A stretch of DNA of 64,000 nucleotides, from the NCBI GenBank assembly GCA_021234155.1, contig JAJEKV010000020.1, forward strand, positions 19,955,018-20,019,017. Reading direction: 5' to 3'. The position numbers and the translations under genes were made by a program. A model generated the notes under the pieces. The model worked only from the letters and a program-made list of their open reading frames with translations, searched no databases and was not told the DNA's origin. Shown here one piece after another: positions 10,306 through 21,890 of the stretch. The stretch's first letter is position 1. Each line of letters begins with the position of its first letter. This stretch comes from Isoetes taiwanensis (lineage: Eukaryota; Streptophyta; Lycopodiopsida; Isoetales; Isoetaceae).

Positions 10306-11250
10306 GCTAGGCATAGCATTTCCAAGCCCCTTGCACATCGGATGCTCTATGAGTGCACAAAATTTCAAGATGCTCAACTTGGCAGGCGAGTAATTCCCTT
10401 ATGCTTCATAGTGGGCTTGATTCAGTTTCTTACTTGGCTAACTGTCTTGTCCGTTTGTTTGCCTCAGGTGGAAATATTGCTAAAGCAAATTATGTATTTG
10501 ATAGGAATTCAAAACCGACCAGTATACATGGAATGCAATCATTACTGGATATGCTAAGCTTGGTAAGAGCGAAACTGCCCTTCATTTGTATTATACAATG
10601 AATACCCAGGATGCAAAACCAGACAAATTTACATTTCCTAGCATACTAAGAGCATGTAGTAGTACACATAACTTAAGGAAGAAGCATTCATAACCGTCTT
10701 ATAGTCATGGAGTGCAATAATTCCAGGATATGCCCAACAAGATGAAGGTCTCTTTGCCTTAGAATGTTACGAAACTATGCTGTATAAGGGCATAAAAGCA
10801 GATAAAATGACATTCTCTAGTATCTTGAAAGCCTACAGCATTCGTGCTATTACTGAGAAGGGCCGCCACATTCACGAGAAGATATTTGAGAATGGACTTC
10901 AATTTGATCTTGTCGTGGGTAGTATTCTCATTGATATGTATGCAAAATGTGCATGCTTAGAAGAAGCCCGTAAAGTTTTTGACAATTTGCCAAATGGAGA
11001 TGTGATGTTGTGGGGTATAATGATTGAGATGCCACGCATGTTGAAGGATACATTGCATTAGAGTGGTTTGTGATTATGCAGTAAAGGGGAATAAAATCAG
11101 TTAGAGATGCATTTCTGAGTGCCTTGAAGGCATGCACTTGTACAAGTGCCATTTACAAAGGCAGGCAAGTCCATGAAGAGATTCTTCAAAGTGAATTGCA
11201 TTTTGATGTTATGCTGGGGAGTACCCTTGTCGATATGTATGCCAAAAGTA
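10306..11250 (+). pseudogene. pentatricopeptide-repeat (PPR) protein relic
   Basis: Joining frames gives a run of PPR motifs. About 10330-10510 reads HSGLDSVSYLANCLVRLFAS, then GGNIAKANYVFDR. About 10530-10675 reads WNAIITGYAKLGKSETALHL and KPDKFTFPSILRACSST. About 10715-11025 reads WSAIIPGYAQQ, KADKMTFSSILKAYS and LIDMYAKCACLEEARKVFD. About 11030-11245 reads ALKACTCTSAIYKGRQVHEE, then LGSTLVDMYAK. PPR proteins bind organelle RNA through repeated two-helix units of about 35 residues; the order and the 31-36 residue spacing fit the plant PLS subclass. Several frameshifts and in-frame stops break it, and the homology stops abruptly at about 11248. No editing (E/DYW) domain is present. Confidence 0.85.
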
Positions 11251-12105
11251 ATTGACACAGTGCTCACCTACCATGAAGCTACTCTGTATAGCAATAGCAC
11301 AGGGGTCACAAATTTACAGCCTCCAGGGCCAGGTGCAACAGAGGATGAGATCAAACTATATGAAGTCAGACTTAACAGCAATGAAAGATCATGGGCCAAG
11401 ATTTACTGTAGAGAGGTCGTGCAGATGTACTGCCTGTTCAATTTTCTGTTCATGTATCATTATTTTTTGACAGATAGGCAGCTCAGTAGGTACAGAGAAA
11501 TGTATTACTCACACAAGATGTTGGCTGACCTTTATGGCACCCTGCTACTTTTGATGGAAAAGGAGGATATCCATCATTTGATTATGGAGAATGGGTCAGA
11601 GCACAACAGCTATAAGTTTGGCACAGACAATGGTTTCTACTGGGTATACAATTCTATCTTTGATTAGATCATGCACCAACCGTCTCATCCTGTCTAGTCA
11701 CCTCTCCCAAACTCCATCTTATCTTCCTTTCACTTGCCTTCAAATCCTGAACCATTGTGAACAGCTAATGCTCAATATCTTATCTACCTCTTGTTTAACT
11801 TTATCCTCTAGTATTTGGTTGGACATACTGTTTATGCAGGTTTTTGGACTCCACTGGTTGGCATTACAGGGTTCTCAAATTTCAGCTCTCACACAGGGGG
11901 GCAAAGTATCATTGACTGAATTATTGTTGTGCTGCACTTTTTTAAAGTTGCTGCTAAAATTGCTGCAACCTTGAAGCTTTACATACTTTTTATTTTGCTC
12001 AAAGTTCACTTAAGTTAAGCTGTAACTAATGTGGAAGTATCTACTCCCATTAGTCAGACATTTGTATGGCTTTAATTAATTAATGGAAAACACATCTCTT
12101 ACCTT

Positions 12106-12137
<32 letters not shown>
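11251..12137 (+). mobile_element. poly(A)-ended retrosequence of unknown origin
   Basis: PPR similarity ends at about 11248, and the new sequence runs to an A tract of 29 bases (12109-12137). An ORF covers the start (to 11667) and reads, for example, RQLSRYREMYYSHKMLADLY; I do not recognise it. Below it lies 440 bp resembling a 3' UTR, ending CTCTTACCTTC before the A tract. That ending is like the LINE tail at 15420. A truncated LINE or a processed transcript is the best guess. No target-site duplication was found. Confidence 0.45.
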
Positions 12138-12141
<4 letters not shown>

Positions 12142-12545
12142 AAATGTAAATGACAATATTCGAATGGATTTCCACAATAATCCTGCAAATGAGTGGTTAG
12201 GGTGTAAGATTGAGATGCTTGGCACAACTGTGCTTTGTTCATCAGCATTATTGGTTGTAGCCCTTCCTACAAACATCACTAGGCCAGGTATGTGTAGACA
12301 TGGTTAAACATGTGTTTTGCACTTTTGTGAGACTGATATATTGAGGGTGGAATACTGATAACTTGCAGACAACATTGGCTTATCACTCTCCTATGGTCAC
12401 TTATTACATGCTTGTATTGGTCAGTATGGCAAATAGTTGAACCTTCGATTGGTTGAACCTTGTGGTGGGAAAATAGTAATTGATGGCGTTGAAATCACCA
12501 AGATGGGACTCTCAGATCTTAGATCTAAAGTCGTGATGCTCCAAC
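12138..12545 (+). pseudogene. ABCC (MRP-type) ABC transporter fragment
   Basis: A first exon-like piece (12138-12287, with GTATGT after it) reads MDFHNNPANEWLGCKIEMLG and then ALLVVALPTNITRP. This matches the last membrane helices of the second transmembrane domain of plant ABCC pumps. A second piece after TTGCAG (from 12369) reads NIGLSLSYGHLLHACIGQYG, hits a TAG, and then joins LRLVEPCGGKIVIDGVEI and LSDLRSKVVML, which lies just after the Walker A region of NBD2. The Walker A, signature and Walker B motifs are missing. The coding sequence then runs without a break into the 19-bp repeat array. ABCC proteins export glutathione conjugates and similar compounds, often into the vacuole; this copy cannot. 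Confidence 0.85.
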
Positions 12546-13905
12546 ATGCCAAGGTGGCTCAAACATGTCACGTGGGCTCCAACATGTCACCTCGGCTTCA
12601 ACATGCTACGCTACCTAGGCTCCAAAATGCCATGCAGGCTTCAACGTGCCAAGGTGGCTCAAAAATGCCACGTGGACTCCAACATGCCCCCTCGGCTCCA
12701 ACATGCCAAGGTGGCTCAAACATGCCACCTAGGCTCCAACATGCCAAGCGGGCTCCAACATATGCACATAGGCTCCAACATGCCAAGGTGGCACAAACAT
12801 GACAGACACGTGGGCTCCACCATGCCACCTAGGCTCCAACATGCCAAAGTGGCTCAATCATGCCACGTGGGCTCCAACATGCCATCTAGGCTCAAACATG
12901 CCCACGTGGCTCAAACATGCCATGTGGACTCCAACATGCCACCTCGACTCCAACATGTCAAGGTGGTTTAAATATGCCACCTAGGCTCCAAAATGCCATG
13001 CAGGCTCCAACGTGCCACCTAGGCTCCAACATGTCAAGGTGGCTCAAACATGCCATGTGGGTTCCAACATGCCACCTAGGCTCAAACATGCCAAGGTGGC
13101 TTAGACATGCCACCTTGGCTCCAAAATGTCACGTGGGCGCACCTAGGCTCTAACATGCCAAGGTGGCTCAAACATGCCACCCAGGCTCCAACATGCCAAG
13201 GTGGATCAAACATGCCACGAGGGCTCCAACATGCCACTTAGGCTCTAACATGGCACCTAGTCTCAAACATGCCAAGGTGGCTCAAACATGCTACGTGGGC
13301 TCCAACATGCCACCTAGTCTCAAACATGCCACGTGGGCTCTAACATGCCACCTCGGCTCCAACATGCCAAGGTGTCTCAAACATGCCACGTGGCTTCAAC
13401 ATGCCAAGATGGCTCAAACATGCCACCTAGGCTCCAACATGTCAAAGTGCCTCAAACATGCCACCTGGGCTCCAACTTGTCACCTAAGATAAAACGTGCC
13501 AAGGTGGCTTAAACATCCCACCTAGGTTCCAAAATGTCATGCAGGCTCCAACATGCCACCTAGGCTACAACATGCCAAAGTGGCTCAAACATGCCACCTA
13601 GGCTCCAACCTGCCAAGGTGGCTCAAACATGCCAGCTAGGCTCAAACATGCCACCTAGGCTCCAACATGCCAAGGTGGCTCAAACATGCCACTTAGGCTC
13701 CAACATGCGACCTAGTCTCAAACATGCCAAGGTGGCTCAAACATGCCACGTGGGCTCTAACATGCCACCTAGGCTCCAACATGCCAAGGTAGCTCAAACA
13801 TGCCACATGGGCTCAAACATGCTACCTCGGTTCCAACATGCCAAGGTGGCTCAAACATGCCACCTAGTCTCCGAAATGCCACGTGGGCTCCACCATGCCA
13901 CCATT
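12538..13905 (+). repeat. 19-bp minisatellite array, about 1.37 kb
   Basis: Some seventy degenerate 19-bp units follow the pattern GGCTCMAACATGCCA plus a variable four bases. Three unit types dominate: GCCAAGGTG, GCCACGTGG and GCCACCTAG. The last two carry the palindromes CACGTG and CCTAGG. The types often alternate, giving 38- and 57-bp periods. Because 57 is divisible by three, ORFs of 60-150 codons with a 19-residue periodicity run through the array; I regard these as by-products. The array begins inside the ABCC coding sequence near 12538. Confidence 0.95.
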
Positions 13906-14335
13906 AAATTAGGATCCCTAAAGCAAAATGAGGTAGTTTCACTCATATCTGAATATCTTGAGACAAATGACTTTGGAAGAACAATCAGCAAAAAGTTGTG
14001 GTTGAGGTGTGGGAAAATTTTTGGCTCAATTTGGATCTGGGATGTCTGAGAAAATCAGGTTTAAATTTGGAAGAAAATTTGGTCAGTGCACTTCCCTGAG
14101 ACAAAACAAGGTCAGCACACTCAAATGATGCTATCTCTAGTTTTACTAAACGGTTTTGGATGGTTTTTGAAATGACTATTGGAGAAACATTGTAAGAACA
14201 TGTGGGAAAAAACTTGGCCTGATTTGGAACTAATATGATGGAGAAAAACGAGTCTAAAGTAGATAAAAAATTCTACACAGGGCACTGTTATATGGTCTCC
14301 GGCCTTTCCCACATGCATCCCCTTTTCTCACAGGG
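13906..14335. other. no recognisable gene
   Basis: AT-rich sequence between the minisatellite and the LINE fragment. Short ORFs only. Confidence 0.4.
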
Positions 14336-15434
14336 GTGTTGCGGGCTTGGGATCATGTGCGTGTGCTCTTCCAGCTAGATTATGCCTCAGTTTATCACCA
14401 CTCTTCTCCTTTCTTGTGGGTTCCTCTACCCCCTGCGCACTTGCCCTTGGCTGCCACTGCATGCTCGAACGCAGGCCCGTTGGAGGCGAGCTGCTGTGCT
14501 CACCTTGGAGGATTGGTATTGGGGTGGTCAGCTAGCTTCGTGGGAGTTCTTTCGAGATCGCTTTCGCCTGAGGGGCAGTGACCGGGCTATCTGGAAACAC
14601 GTGGCGGGGAGTATTCCGCTACACATACCTATAGTCCCTCAGGATGATGTGGTGGTGCAGGTTTGGAAGGTTCATCCGGATGTTGTGTCTTCTTGCTTTG
14701 TGCGGTCTTCTTACCAGGTGCTGGCTATTCATGACACACTGCCCCCTTCAGGCAAGTGGTCTCTGCAGCTTTCGGGTTCTCGATGCCGCTCGGTTTGGAC
14801 GTGAACATGGAGCTCACTTCCCCCACCGAAGGTTAGGGTGCTTCTGTGCCAGGTGGTGCACCGATGTATCAGGGTGAATGCCCTTGTGAGCCCTCTCTGC
14901 CCTTGTTGTGGCCTTCATCGTGAGACTGTGGAGCATTGTCTGGTTTTATGCCCTCACTTGCAGGCTGCCTGGGATTGGGTTAGGGCTCTGTTTCAGGTGA
15001 GATTGACTAGCTAGCAGTTGCTGCTTCATGTGTATCCTGGTGCTTGGCCGCTCTTGCGGCAACAAGCCTTGCATCTGTGCGTGACTTGGTTGGTGTGGCT
15101 GATTTGGAAGCGACGGCGGTTGTGAATCTTTCAGGGGATTCAGCAGCCTGCAGCCTCTCTGATTCCTCGACTCAGGTACAAGCTATTTCAAAGCTTTCTG
15201 GTGTTCCCGGCATTAGTAGAGTGGAAGTTTGCTATTTGGCGGGACTTCTTGGGTGTTGTAGATGGTGATGGTCGGTTTGTACAACAGTAGAGTTGCAGTT
15301 TTTCTGTGAGTTTGTTGTGGAGTGTCGAGGTATCGCTATCTCTTTGGGGCAGTTCTCCTTCCTCCTCACTTGCTTTGTAACATTACCATTCTTTTAATAT
15401 ATTGATGACACAGTTCTTCAAAAAAAAAAAAAAA
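14336..15434 (+). mobile_element. 5'-truncated LINE, 3' end with poly(A)
   Basis: A GC-richer block with frameshifts reads like the C-terminal part of plant LINE ORF2. WKHVAGSIPLHIPIVPQDD is followed by SFFVRSSY-like sequence. The zinc-binding block (zf-RVT type) reads VNALVSPLCPCCGLHRETVE and HCLVLCPHLQAAWDW at about 14875-14980, with the expected C-x2-C and H/C residues. A noncoding tail ends in CAGTTCTTC and a run of 14 A (15421-15434). The 5' part (EN, RT) is absent, as expected from incomplete reverse transcription. Whether it belongs to the family at 1-3190 cannot be tested, because that copy lacks its 3' end. Confidence 0.8.
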
Positions 15435-15508
15435 TTCTGTCAGTGAACTGTCACAGAAAACCAGCAAGCAATTTTTTGGAACTCGAGCTTGATAAGTGTT
15501 TTTTGCAT

Positions 15509-15701
15509 GATTTCAACTGACACAGGTCTGAATAGGGCCTAATATCATGTGCAAAAGGTAAAATTGGATTATGAGAATTGCGTAGCATGTTATCATGAGA
15601 AGTATCTATGTTATTACAGAGACACTTCTCGTGATCCAAACTATAATTTTATTTTTTGCACATGATATTCGGCCCTATTCAAACATGTGTTAGTTGAAAT
15701 C
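15509..15701. mobile_element. fold-back (MITE-like) element
   Basis: Two arms of 47-48 bp (15509-15556 and 15654-15701) are reverse complements with four mismatches. The outer ends read GATTTCAACT and AGTTGAAATC, and the inner ends meet at TGTGCAAAA. The 97-bp middle shows weaker complementarity. There is no coding capacity. The right arm ends two to three bases from the LTR element that follows. No clear target duplication. Confidence 0.7.
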
Positions 15702-15703
15702 TA

Positions 15704-16305
15704 TTACGAAAGCTCTGTTCTTCCTGCAAATTCATCAACTTATTAGAAAGTAATAACACTACAGGTTACTCGATTTACCACCCAACCGGACCAACTAGAA
15801 GAGATGTCACCAAGTCAAGCTACTCCTCAAGACTGTATAAGAACAAGCTTTCTCTAGCCACCAACCACTGGTGTTACATGAACTCCTTCTAATGATATGA
15901 TCAAGCAAGAAGCAAGAGAAAATATTGCAGAGCAAAGCTAGGCTCTTCATCAAACATAGAAAGAAGCAGATCTAGTTGTGCAGTCAGCTTGCACCCCTAT
16001 GCACCTTTCTGGGTATAACTTTTAAATTGTAAAGAATCTATGGACAATCAAGGGCTTTCCAGCAAGGTAAGGATCACCGATTTCTGAGTTGTGTTCATGA
16101 AGATATCATGTCTCAAATTTTTCCTTCTATTTATAGGTAATACCACCTTTTTTTTTTTGCCTTTTTACTTTTAAATAATGGTCAAGGTTTATATTTAGCT
16201 CTCTCTTTGATAATATCAAAGCTTAGACATACTGGATGGCTTTCTTACTTGATCATATCAATAAATATTATTCCATGCGAGGCCACGCCCCTGAGCACCA
16301 TATCA
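15704..16305 (-). repeat. 3' LTR of the non-autonomous element
   Basis: Pairs with 17378-17979. It starts TGATATGGTGCTCAGG on the minus strand, directly after the polypurine tract. Differences from the other LTR are scattered substitutions and small indels, so the insertion is not very recent. Confidence 0.85.
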
Positions 16306-16479
16306 ATTCCTTCCCTTCTCAAGACTGATCGTCCTCGATCACCTTTCTTAAGGATTTACATCCCTTCTCAAAGACTATCAATTCCTTCCCTTTCTGGAAA
16401 GCAACTAACCTCAGTTGTACCGTTAACTACAAGTTGAGCACCAACTCAATTGTGAAGGTGAGTACCAACACTCCTTTTC

Positions 16480-16800
16480 TTATTTAGGTATAAGCAATAA
16501 CCCATCCCATTCACTTGGATATGAGCAACAACCCATTCCATTCACTTGGACAAGAGCAACAACTCTTTCTATTTTCTTGGACAAGAGCACCAACTCTTTC
16601 CATTTGACAAGAGCACCAACTCTTTCCATTCTTGAGGCACCAACCTCAGCCAGTAGCATCAACACCTCAACCCAGTAGCACCAACTATTGCTCATAATTT
16701 TCCAATAAGGCACCAACCTCAACCTAGTAGCACCAACTACTGCTCATAATTTTAGACAACAATCTAAAATTATCCGTTGAGGCACCAACCTCAACCACAA
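16480..16800. repeat. short tandem repeats in the LTR element interior
   Basis: Variants of GAGCACCAACTCTTTCCATT, and then of GGCACCAACCTCA with CAGTAGCACCAAC, repeat at spacings of about 25-55 bp. They make up most of the readable interior of the element. Confidence 0.75.
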
Positions 16801-17360
16801 GGATGCAATAAGAAATATCTAAAGATTCTAATCACAATCCTTAAACATCAATTTCATACCAGGTAACCAGACAAGAGATAACTGAATTGCAATTTGCTCC
16901 TCTCCACCTCTTAGTGCTGCTTTCTTCTCAGCCTTATTCTTCTCAGCTTCAGAAGTTTCTGCATCCTTTCCTCCATATGCACATTGTGCATTTGAGATTT
17001 AGTTTCAGTATGTTTTCTAAACTAAGGGAAATATTCTAATTTTGCAGCAGTCTTATTGCAAATGACCTGTACCTAATAAATTCATAAATTTTCCCTGCAA
17101 CAAAAAAGGAATTCGTGATACAGATATTCAAGGGCTACTCTAGAAGGTTCTCTTGCTTTTAAGAGGATCATATCGGTAATGAATTAAATCCATGGAGAGA
17201 AATCATTTGGGTTCTCAGGATAAGGATTTTTATTCTATTTGCAATCACCAGCACCAACTATATAACTTACAAACATCAAGAATAGTTAAAATAAGAATCT
17301 CTATTCCAGTTTGCAATCTCCAGCACCAACCAAATAACTTGCAAATGTCAAGAATAACTA

Positions 17361-17373
17361 GGCTCTGATACCA
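17361..17373 (-). promoter_or_regulatory. primer-binding site (initiator tRNA-Met)
   Basis: TGGTATCAGAGCC on the minus strand is the common plant LTR-retrotransposon primer-binding site, complementary to the 3' end of initiator tRNA-Met. It lies next to the 5' LTR. Confidence 0.85.
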
Positions 17374-17377
17374 ATTT

Positions 17378-17979
17378 TTACGAATGCTCTGTTCTTCTGC
17401 AAAATTCATCAACTTATTAGAAAGTAAGACACCACAGGGTACTCGATTTACCACCCAACCGAACCAATTAGAAGAGATGTCACCAAGTCAAGCTACTCCG
17501 CAAGATTGTATAAGAACAAGCTCTCTCTAGTCACCAACCATTGGTGTTACACGAACTCCTTCTAATGATATGATCAAGCAAGAAGCAAGAGAAAATACTG
17601 CAGAGCAACTAGGCTCTTCATCAAACATAGAAAGAAGCAGATCTTGTTGTGCAGTCAGCTTGGACCCCTAGGTGCATAACTTTTAAAGTGTAAAGAATCT
17701 ATGGACAATCAAACCCAATCTGACTTCAAGCGCTTCCAATAAGGTAAGGGTCGCCGATTTTTGAGTTGTGATCGCGGAGATATCACGTCTCAAATTTTTC
17801 CTTCTATTTATAGGTAACACCACCTTTTTTTTTGCCTTTTTGCTTTTAAATAAAGGTCAAGTTTATTTCTAGCTCTCTCTTTGATAATATCAAAGCTTAG
17901 ACATACTGGATGGCTTTCTTACTTGATCACATCAATAAATATTGTTCTATGCAAGGCCATTCCCACGAACATCATATCA
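17378..17979 (-). repeat. 5' LTR of the non-autonomous element
   Basis: Pairs with 15704-16305. It starts TGATATGATGTTCGTGG on the minus strand and is followed after a few bases by the primer-binding site. Confidence 0.85.
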
Positions 17980-20440
17980 ATATGTAGCATAATAACAGGG
18001 GGTTTCTTTTGTATTTTTGTACTTTTTTTCCAAAGGTTTTTATATGATTTCATGGATGTATTTGATGAGGCATACTAATTAGTATATCTAGAGTGCGCAT
18101 ACGCTTGAACTAATTTTGATGCCTATATCCAATGGTTTAGACCCACATATCATATATTTCCTTTTTTTTTAAACTGTATTTTCTTATCACTTCCTTTTTT
18201 TTTAAACTGTATTTTCTTGCTCGACATGCAAGGCTCGAGATAACCCATTTTAGGGTTTATGCGTTTAGGGTTATGTTCGGGCCACTGAATCTGGTGCAAC
18301 TGCCAGCACCAAATCGAAAGAAGAGCTTGCATCTAAAGGAAGGGGGGCGAACCAGCATTTTTCAAAACAAGTCATTGATAAATGTCGATGCAAGAAATTC
18401 CCATGATTTGCTAAAAATTAGGGCTTGCAAATAGATCGGGCCGAGGTTACTTTCCAATACGGTTTTGCGCCGCCAGTTCGTTAAAGCTCATCATACTACT
18501 CATACCATCAAAGGTGATTCTTCCGTTGATCCTCAAAGAGGACTATTTATCATTATCTTTTTGAGGAGCCTTAGATCCGTGGCAAGATCAGCCCGCAGCC
18601 TTCAAAACAACATCTTGCCGTGTAAAGCTTGCCCCTTTCACTTTGTCATTGTTTGTTGCTTTTCTCTTGGTATGCAACGAAAGCGAGCTTCCATCTACTT
18701 CTAGCCACTTTACATTCCACTTAAGATAAATCTTGGATTTTAGAGATGATAAATTGGATATTTAGGGATTGAGACAGGGGTCGTCTTTAGAACCAGGGTT
18801 CCTTGCCTATTCCATGTTATTTCAATCCGTTGCAACAAGAACAAGAAACCACATTGCACTTTTCATCTTATGCGTTTGCAGATACTCATAGCATTCGACG
18901 ACAGAGTATCTATGGTACTTTTGATATATTTAGGTTGTAGGAGTCCAAGTCTTGGTTTTGTCTTAAGAACAATGTTCGGTCTCACACACTTTTATAGTTT
19001 AAACTACTGTAATTTGCACATTCAAGAAATGCATTCGCTTGATGTTGTCTATGCAACGTGGATGTCTTAAATAAGATGATGATGTTTCTATTGTCGTAAT
19101 GTGGTATCTTGCTCACATTCTCAACCATATGTTTCATTCACAAGTTGGAAGTTGACAATGGCATCATGGACACCACCATGTATCCGATTGTGCCAAAGCA
19201 TTTGAGCTCAATATCCAGATTTACAATCCGGCTTGGGTCTGCGGCTCTAATAAATAGTTTCTTTAGTAAACGACGCCATCATGGCTCTCCAATGCAGCGC
19301 CTTCACCTGGTCAATTTTGTAGCCCCCGCAGAAGCCTCAAGAGCTCCTGCGCCCACAATTCATATCCGTGCAAGTGCTTATAAAACATGAACATTAGCTT
19401 GATAGAAATTGGCGAGGTGACAATGTTCCAAAACAAAGCATATTGGTCACACATTGATGACACATTGATTTCTAGGCTATTTGAAATTAGTATGAGGAAG
19501 CTTTGAGCAAACCGGATATGATTACGTGGAATATGGTTCTTGAAGTCGCAGTAATTATGATTCATAGCTATACCTCAACATTGGCATTGTGGTGTGCGAA
19601 GTCCAAGGCATGCAAATAACGGATTGGATGTAATGCATATGTGTTAGTTTAGGTTGTGATATAGCCTTGTGATATTTGTACAATTATTCCGGTGAGCAGA
19701 AGCTGGTATTTTTTGGAGGCGTGCTCGGAATCAAGGCAAGTGGAAATGTCCACCAAAAGGGGCCTACACCAATTTTGTAGTGTTGTGGCATTGCAATTAC
19801 CGCTTAATGCTAATTTTTTCCCACGACGTAAGGTTGGGATAGCCGTTTGGCATATTCTTTTTATGAAAAGACGAAGTTTTTCTCGACTATGATAGTTTTA
19901 TTTGGATGCTATGCTATATTCCACCATTTGCTTTGCATTCGCTATTTAAATTAGAAGAATATGTTAAAAGATGTATAGCCGTTTGGCTTGGAATGGAATC
20001 TTTCATTGAGCGACCAAGAGAGTGAGGGGAACATATGCCAACTTTCGAGTTATGGTGGAATCACAATAGGGTGGGATGACTATGAATAACGGGGAATTTT
20101 TAGCATCACACTATAGGTTGTCAGATAACTCAATTTCAACATGCATGTTTTAAGATATTTTTTATTTTTAGATGTGTGCTCGCAATTCTTGGGGTGTGTG
20201 GATATTCACTCAAGGGAGCTTGGACTGTGTGTATATATTGACTGTGTGTATATTGTATTGTTATAAATTGCTTGTTTGTTTGTTTGGTTTTGTTTGCGTT
20301 TGTTAGGGCCCGGAGGGCCAAAAATTTTTTTTAGTATAACTACCAACACATAATACCATTAACATTAATTAACGCAAACCATTGCATTCCACACTTAAAA
20401 ATAAAATTCCCCCTTAAACCCCCTGTGGTTTGGGTGCATA
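17980..20440. other. no recognisable gene
   Basis: A 29-bp block with CCTTTTTTTTTTAAACTGT is duplicated at about 18160-18220. Two TTTAGGGTT motifs occur near 18250. The ORFs are short; one minus ORF (19565-19311) reads YELWAQELLRLLRGL but matches nothing I know. TGTGTGTATAT repeats lie near 20220-20260. It may contain old transposon sequence. Confidence 0.4.
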
Positions 20441-21890
20441 TTCACACGGGGGGTGACTCCGGGCAACGAGAGCTGTTGGATAGGCATATTCAACCCTTAT
20501 TCCTTAATCTATACCGTACGTAAAGTTCCTCGTTTGTGGGGTATGCCTGTACAAGTTTTGGTATACCGTATAACACAGTTTGCAAAATACTATAAGATTT
20601 GAGACAATGTACTATATGGTGTTGATTTTGTACATCATGTAAAAAGCCGAAAGGCGTGCAAGTGAACAATATTGGTAAGTTCAAAATTTTGAGTTTATCC
20701 TTATCTTTATTATAGGCTTGTTCTTATGTTTACATTTGTTTTCAGATTTCAGGTGGTCAGAGTTTCATTGGAGCAACCTTCCAGATTCCAGTGGCCACAC
20801 ACATTTTCTTGATAAAACAAATGTGATTTCAAAGTGACAGTAAATTTAGTAAGTTCAAGTTTGTGCCAGTGTTCAGTCTTGATACAATGACATTCAATGA
20901 GTTGAAATTCAGTTTTGTAATTTAGTTGAATTCAAGTTTTGTATCTCAACTTACAGTAACTCATGTAATACAAGTGAGTGGTGTAATACAAGTGTAATTC
21001 AATTGAATGTCAAAGTTGATACAGTGAATGATTTCGGTTTAAAATACAATGAATGTTTTAGTTTAATCAGTGAATGGTTTCAGTTTAATACAGTGAAGTG
21101 AATGGTTTATCACTGGCTTAAAATATATGAATGTTTTAGTTTAAGTGGTGCTCTGGTGGTGCCGCTTAAAAAACTGGTAACCAAAGTTACCAAAAAAACA
21201 ACTTAACACCAAATTACAAGCAAAACACTGCCAAGTGGTTTATAGAGGTGTAACTTCCCTTTATGGAGTTGATTGTTTTCTTTCGAAAACCCAAGATGGG
21301 TATCATCACAGCTCTCGTAAATTGAATCGCATTGAGAATGCATGATTTTATATTCGTACAATTACTATGGCTCTCTTCCACGCTACACTTTATGGATAAA
21401 AGTGAGATTTTGTGTGCTACTAACTGGTAACTTTGGGACGAGAAAAAGGAAATCTACTTTTGTACTACGATGATGAGGAGCTACAAAAATTACTTTAAGT
21501 CCAATCATCAATAATGCATATAGGGGTGCAAAAGCAACAATTGTTTGTTAAAACAATTTGGGTTGTTTCGTTAAACAAGGATTCAACAAATCAAGGAACC
21601 CTAGCCTAGCCCAAAGAAAACTAAAGAAAAACCATGCAAAACGGTGGGAGGGGCAAGGCCATGCCAGATGAGTAAGAGAAGGCCGACAGAATATAGCGCA
21701 ACAATGGGGGATGGAGAGTAGGTAAGTAGAAAGCGACAGGGAAGGGGCAAATTATAAATAAAATAGACTTGTTTGAAAAATGATATGACGCAGGGGAAGG
21801 GGGTGTGCAAATAATAGGGTTATGATTTTTCATGGGGAAAGGTGATATGATCAGATGGCTGGAAGGCTCCACTAATAAAACCCCCTAACG
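20441..21890. other. no recognisable gene; short GTGAATG-type repeats
   Basis: At about 20880-21140, variants of CAGTGAATGGTTTCAGTTTAA recur irregularly. The remainder, up to the remorin 5' region, has only short ORFs. Confidence 0.4.

Larger units (their letters stand above)
15704..17979 (-). mobile_element. non-autonomous LTR retrotransposon, about 2.3 kb
   Basis: Direct repeats of about 600 bp (15704-16305 and 17378-17979) both begin TGATATG on the minus strand and are highly similar. Next to the 5' LTR (the one at higher coordinates) lies TGGTATCAGAGCC (17373-17361), the standard primer-binding site for initiator tRNA-Met. Just before the 3' LTR is the purine tract GAGAAGGGAAGGAA (16320-16307). 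The internal 1.07 kb has no gag or pol; it holds short tandem CACCAACTC-type repeats. Size and layout fit a TRIM- or small LARD-type element mobilised by an autonomous relative. The CA expected at the LTR 3' ends is not clear, and no target duplication was seen. Confidence 0.85.

Noticed and set aside
12546-14049. ORFs of 60-150 codons with Trp/Cys/His-rich 19-residue repeats
   Set aside because: They are translations of the 19-bp minisatellite. A 57-bp period keeps any frame open, and similar ORFs appear in other frames and on the minus strand.
18240-18275. telomere-type TTTAGGG repeats
   Set aside because: Only two spaced motifs occur, not a tandem run.
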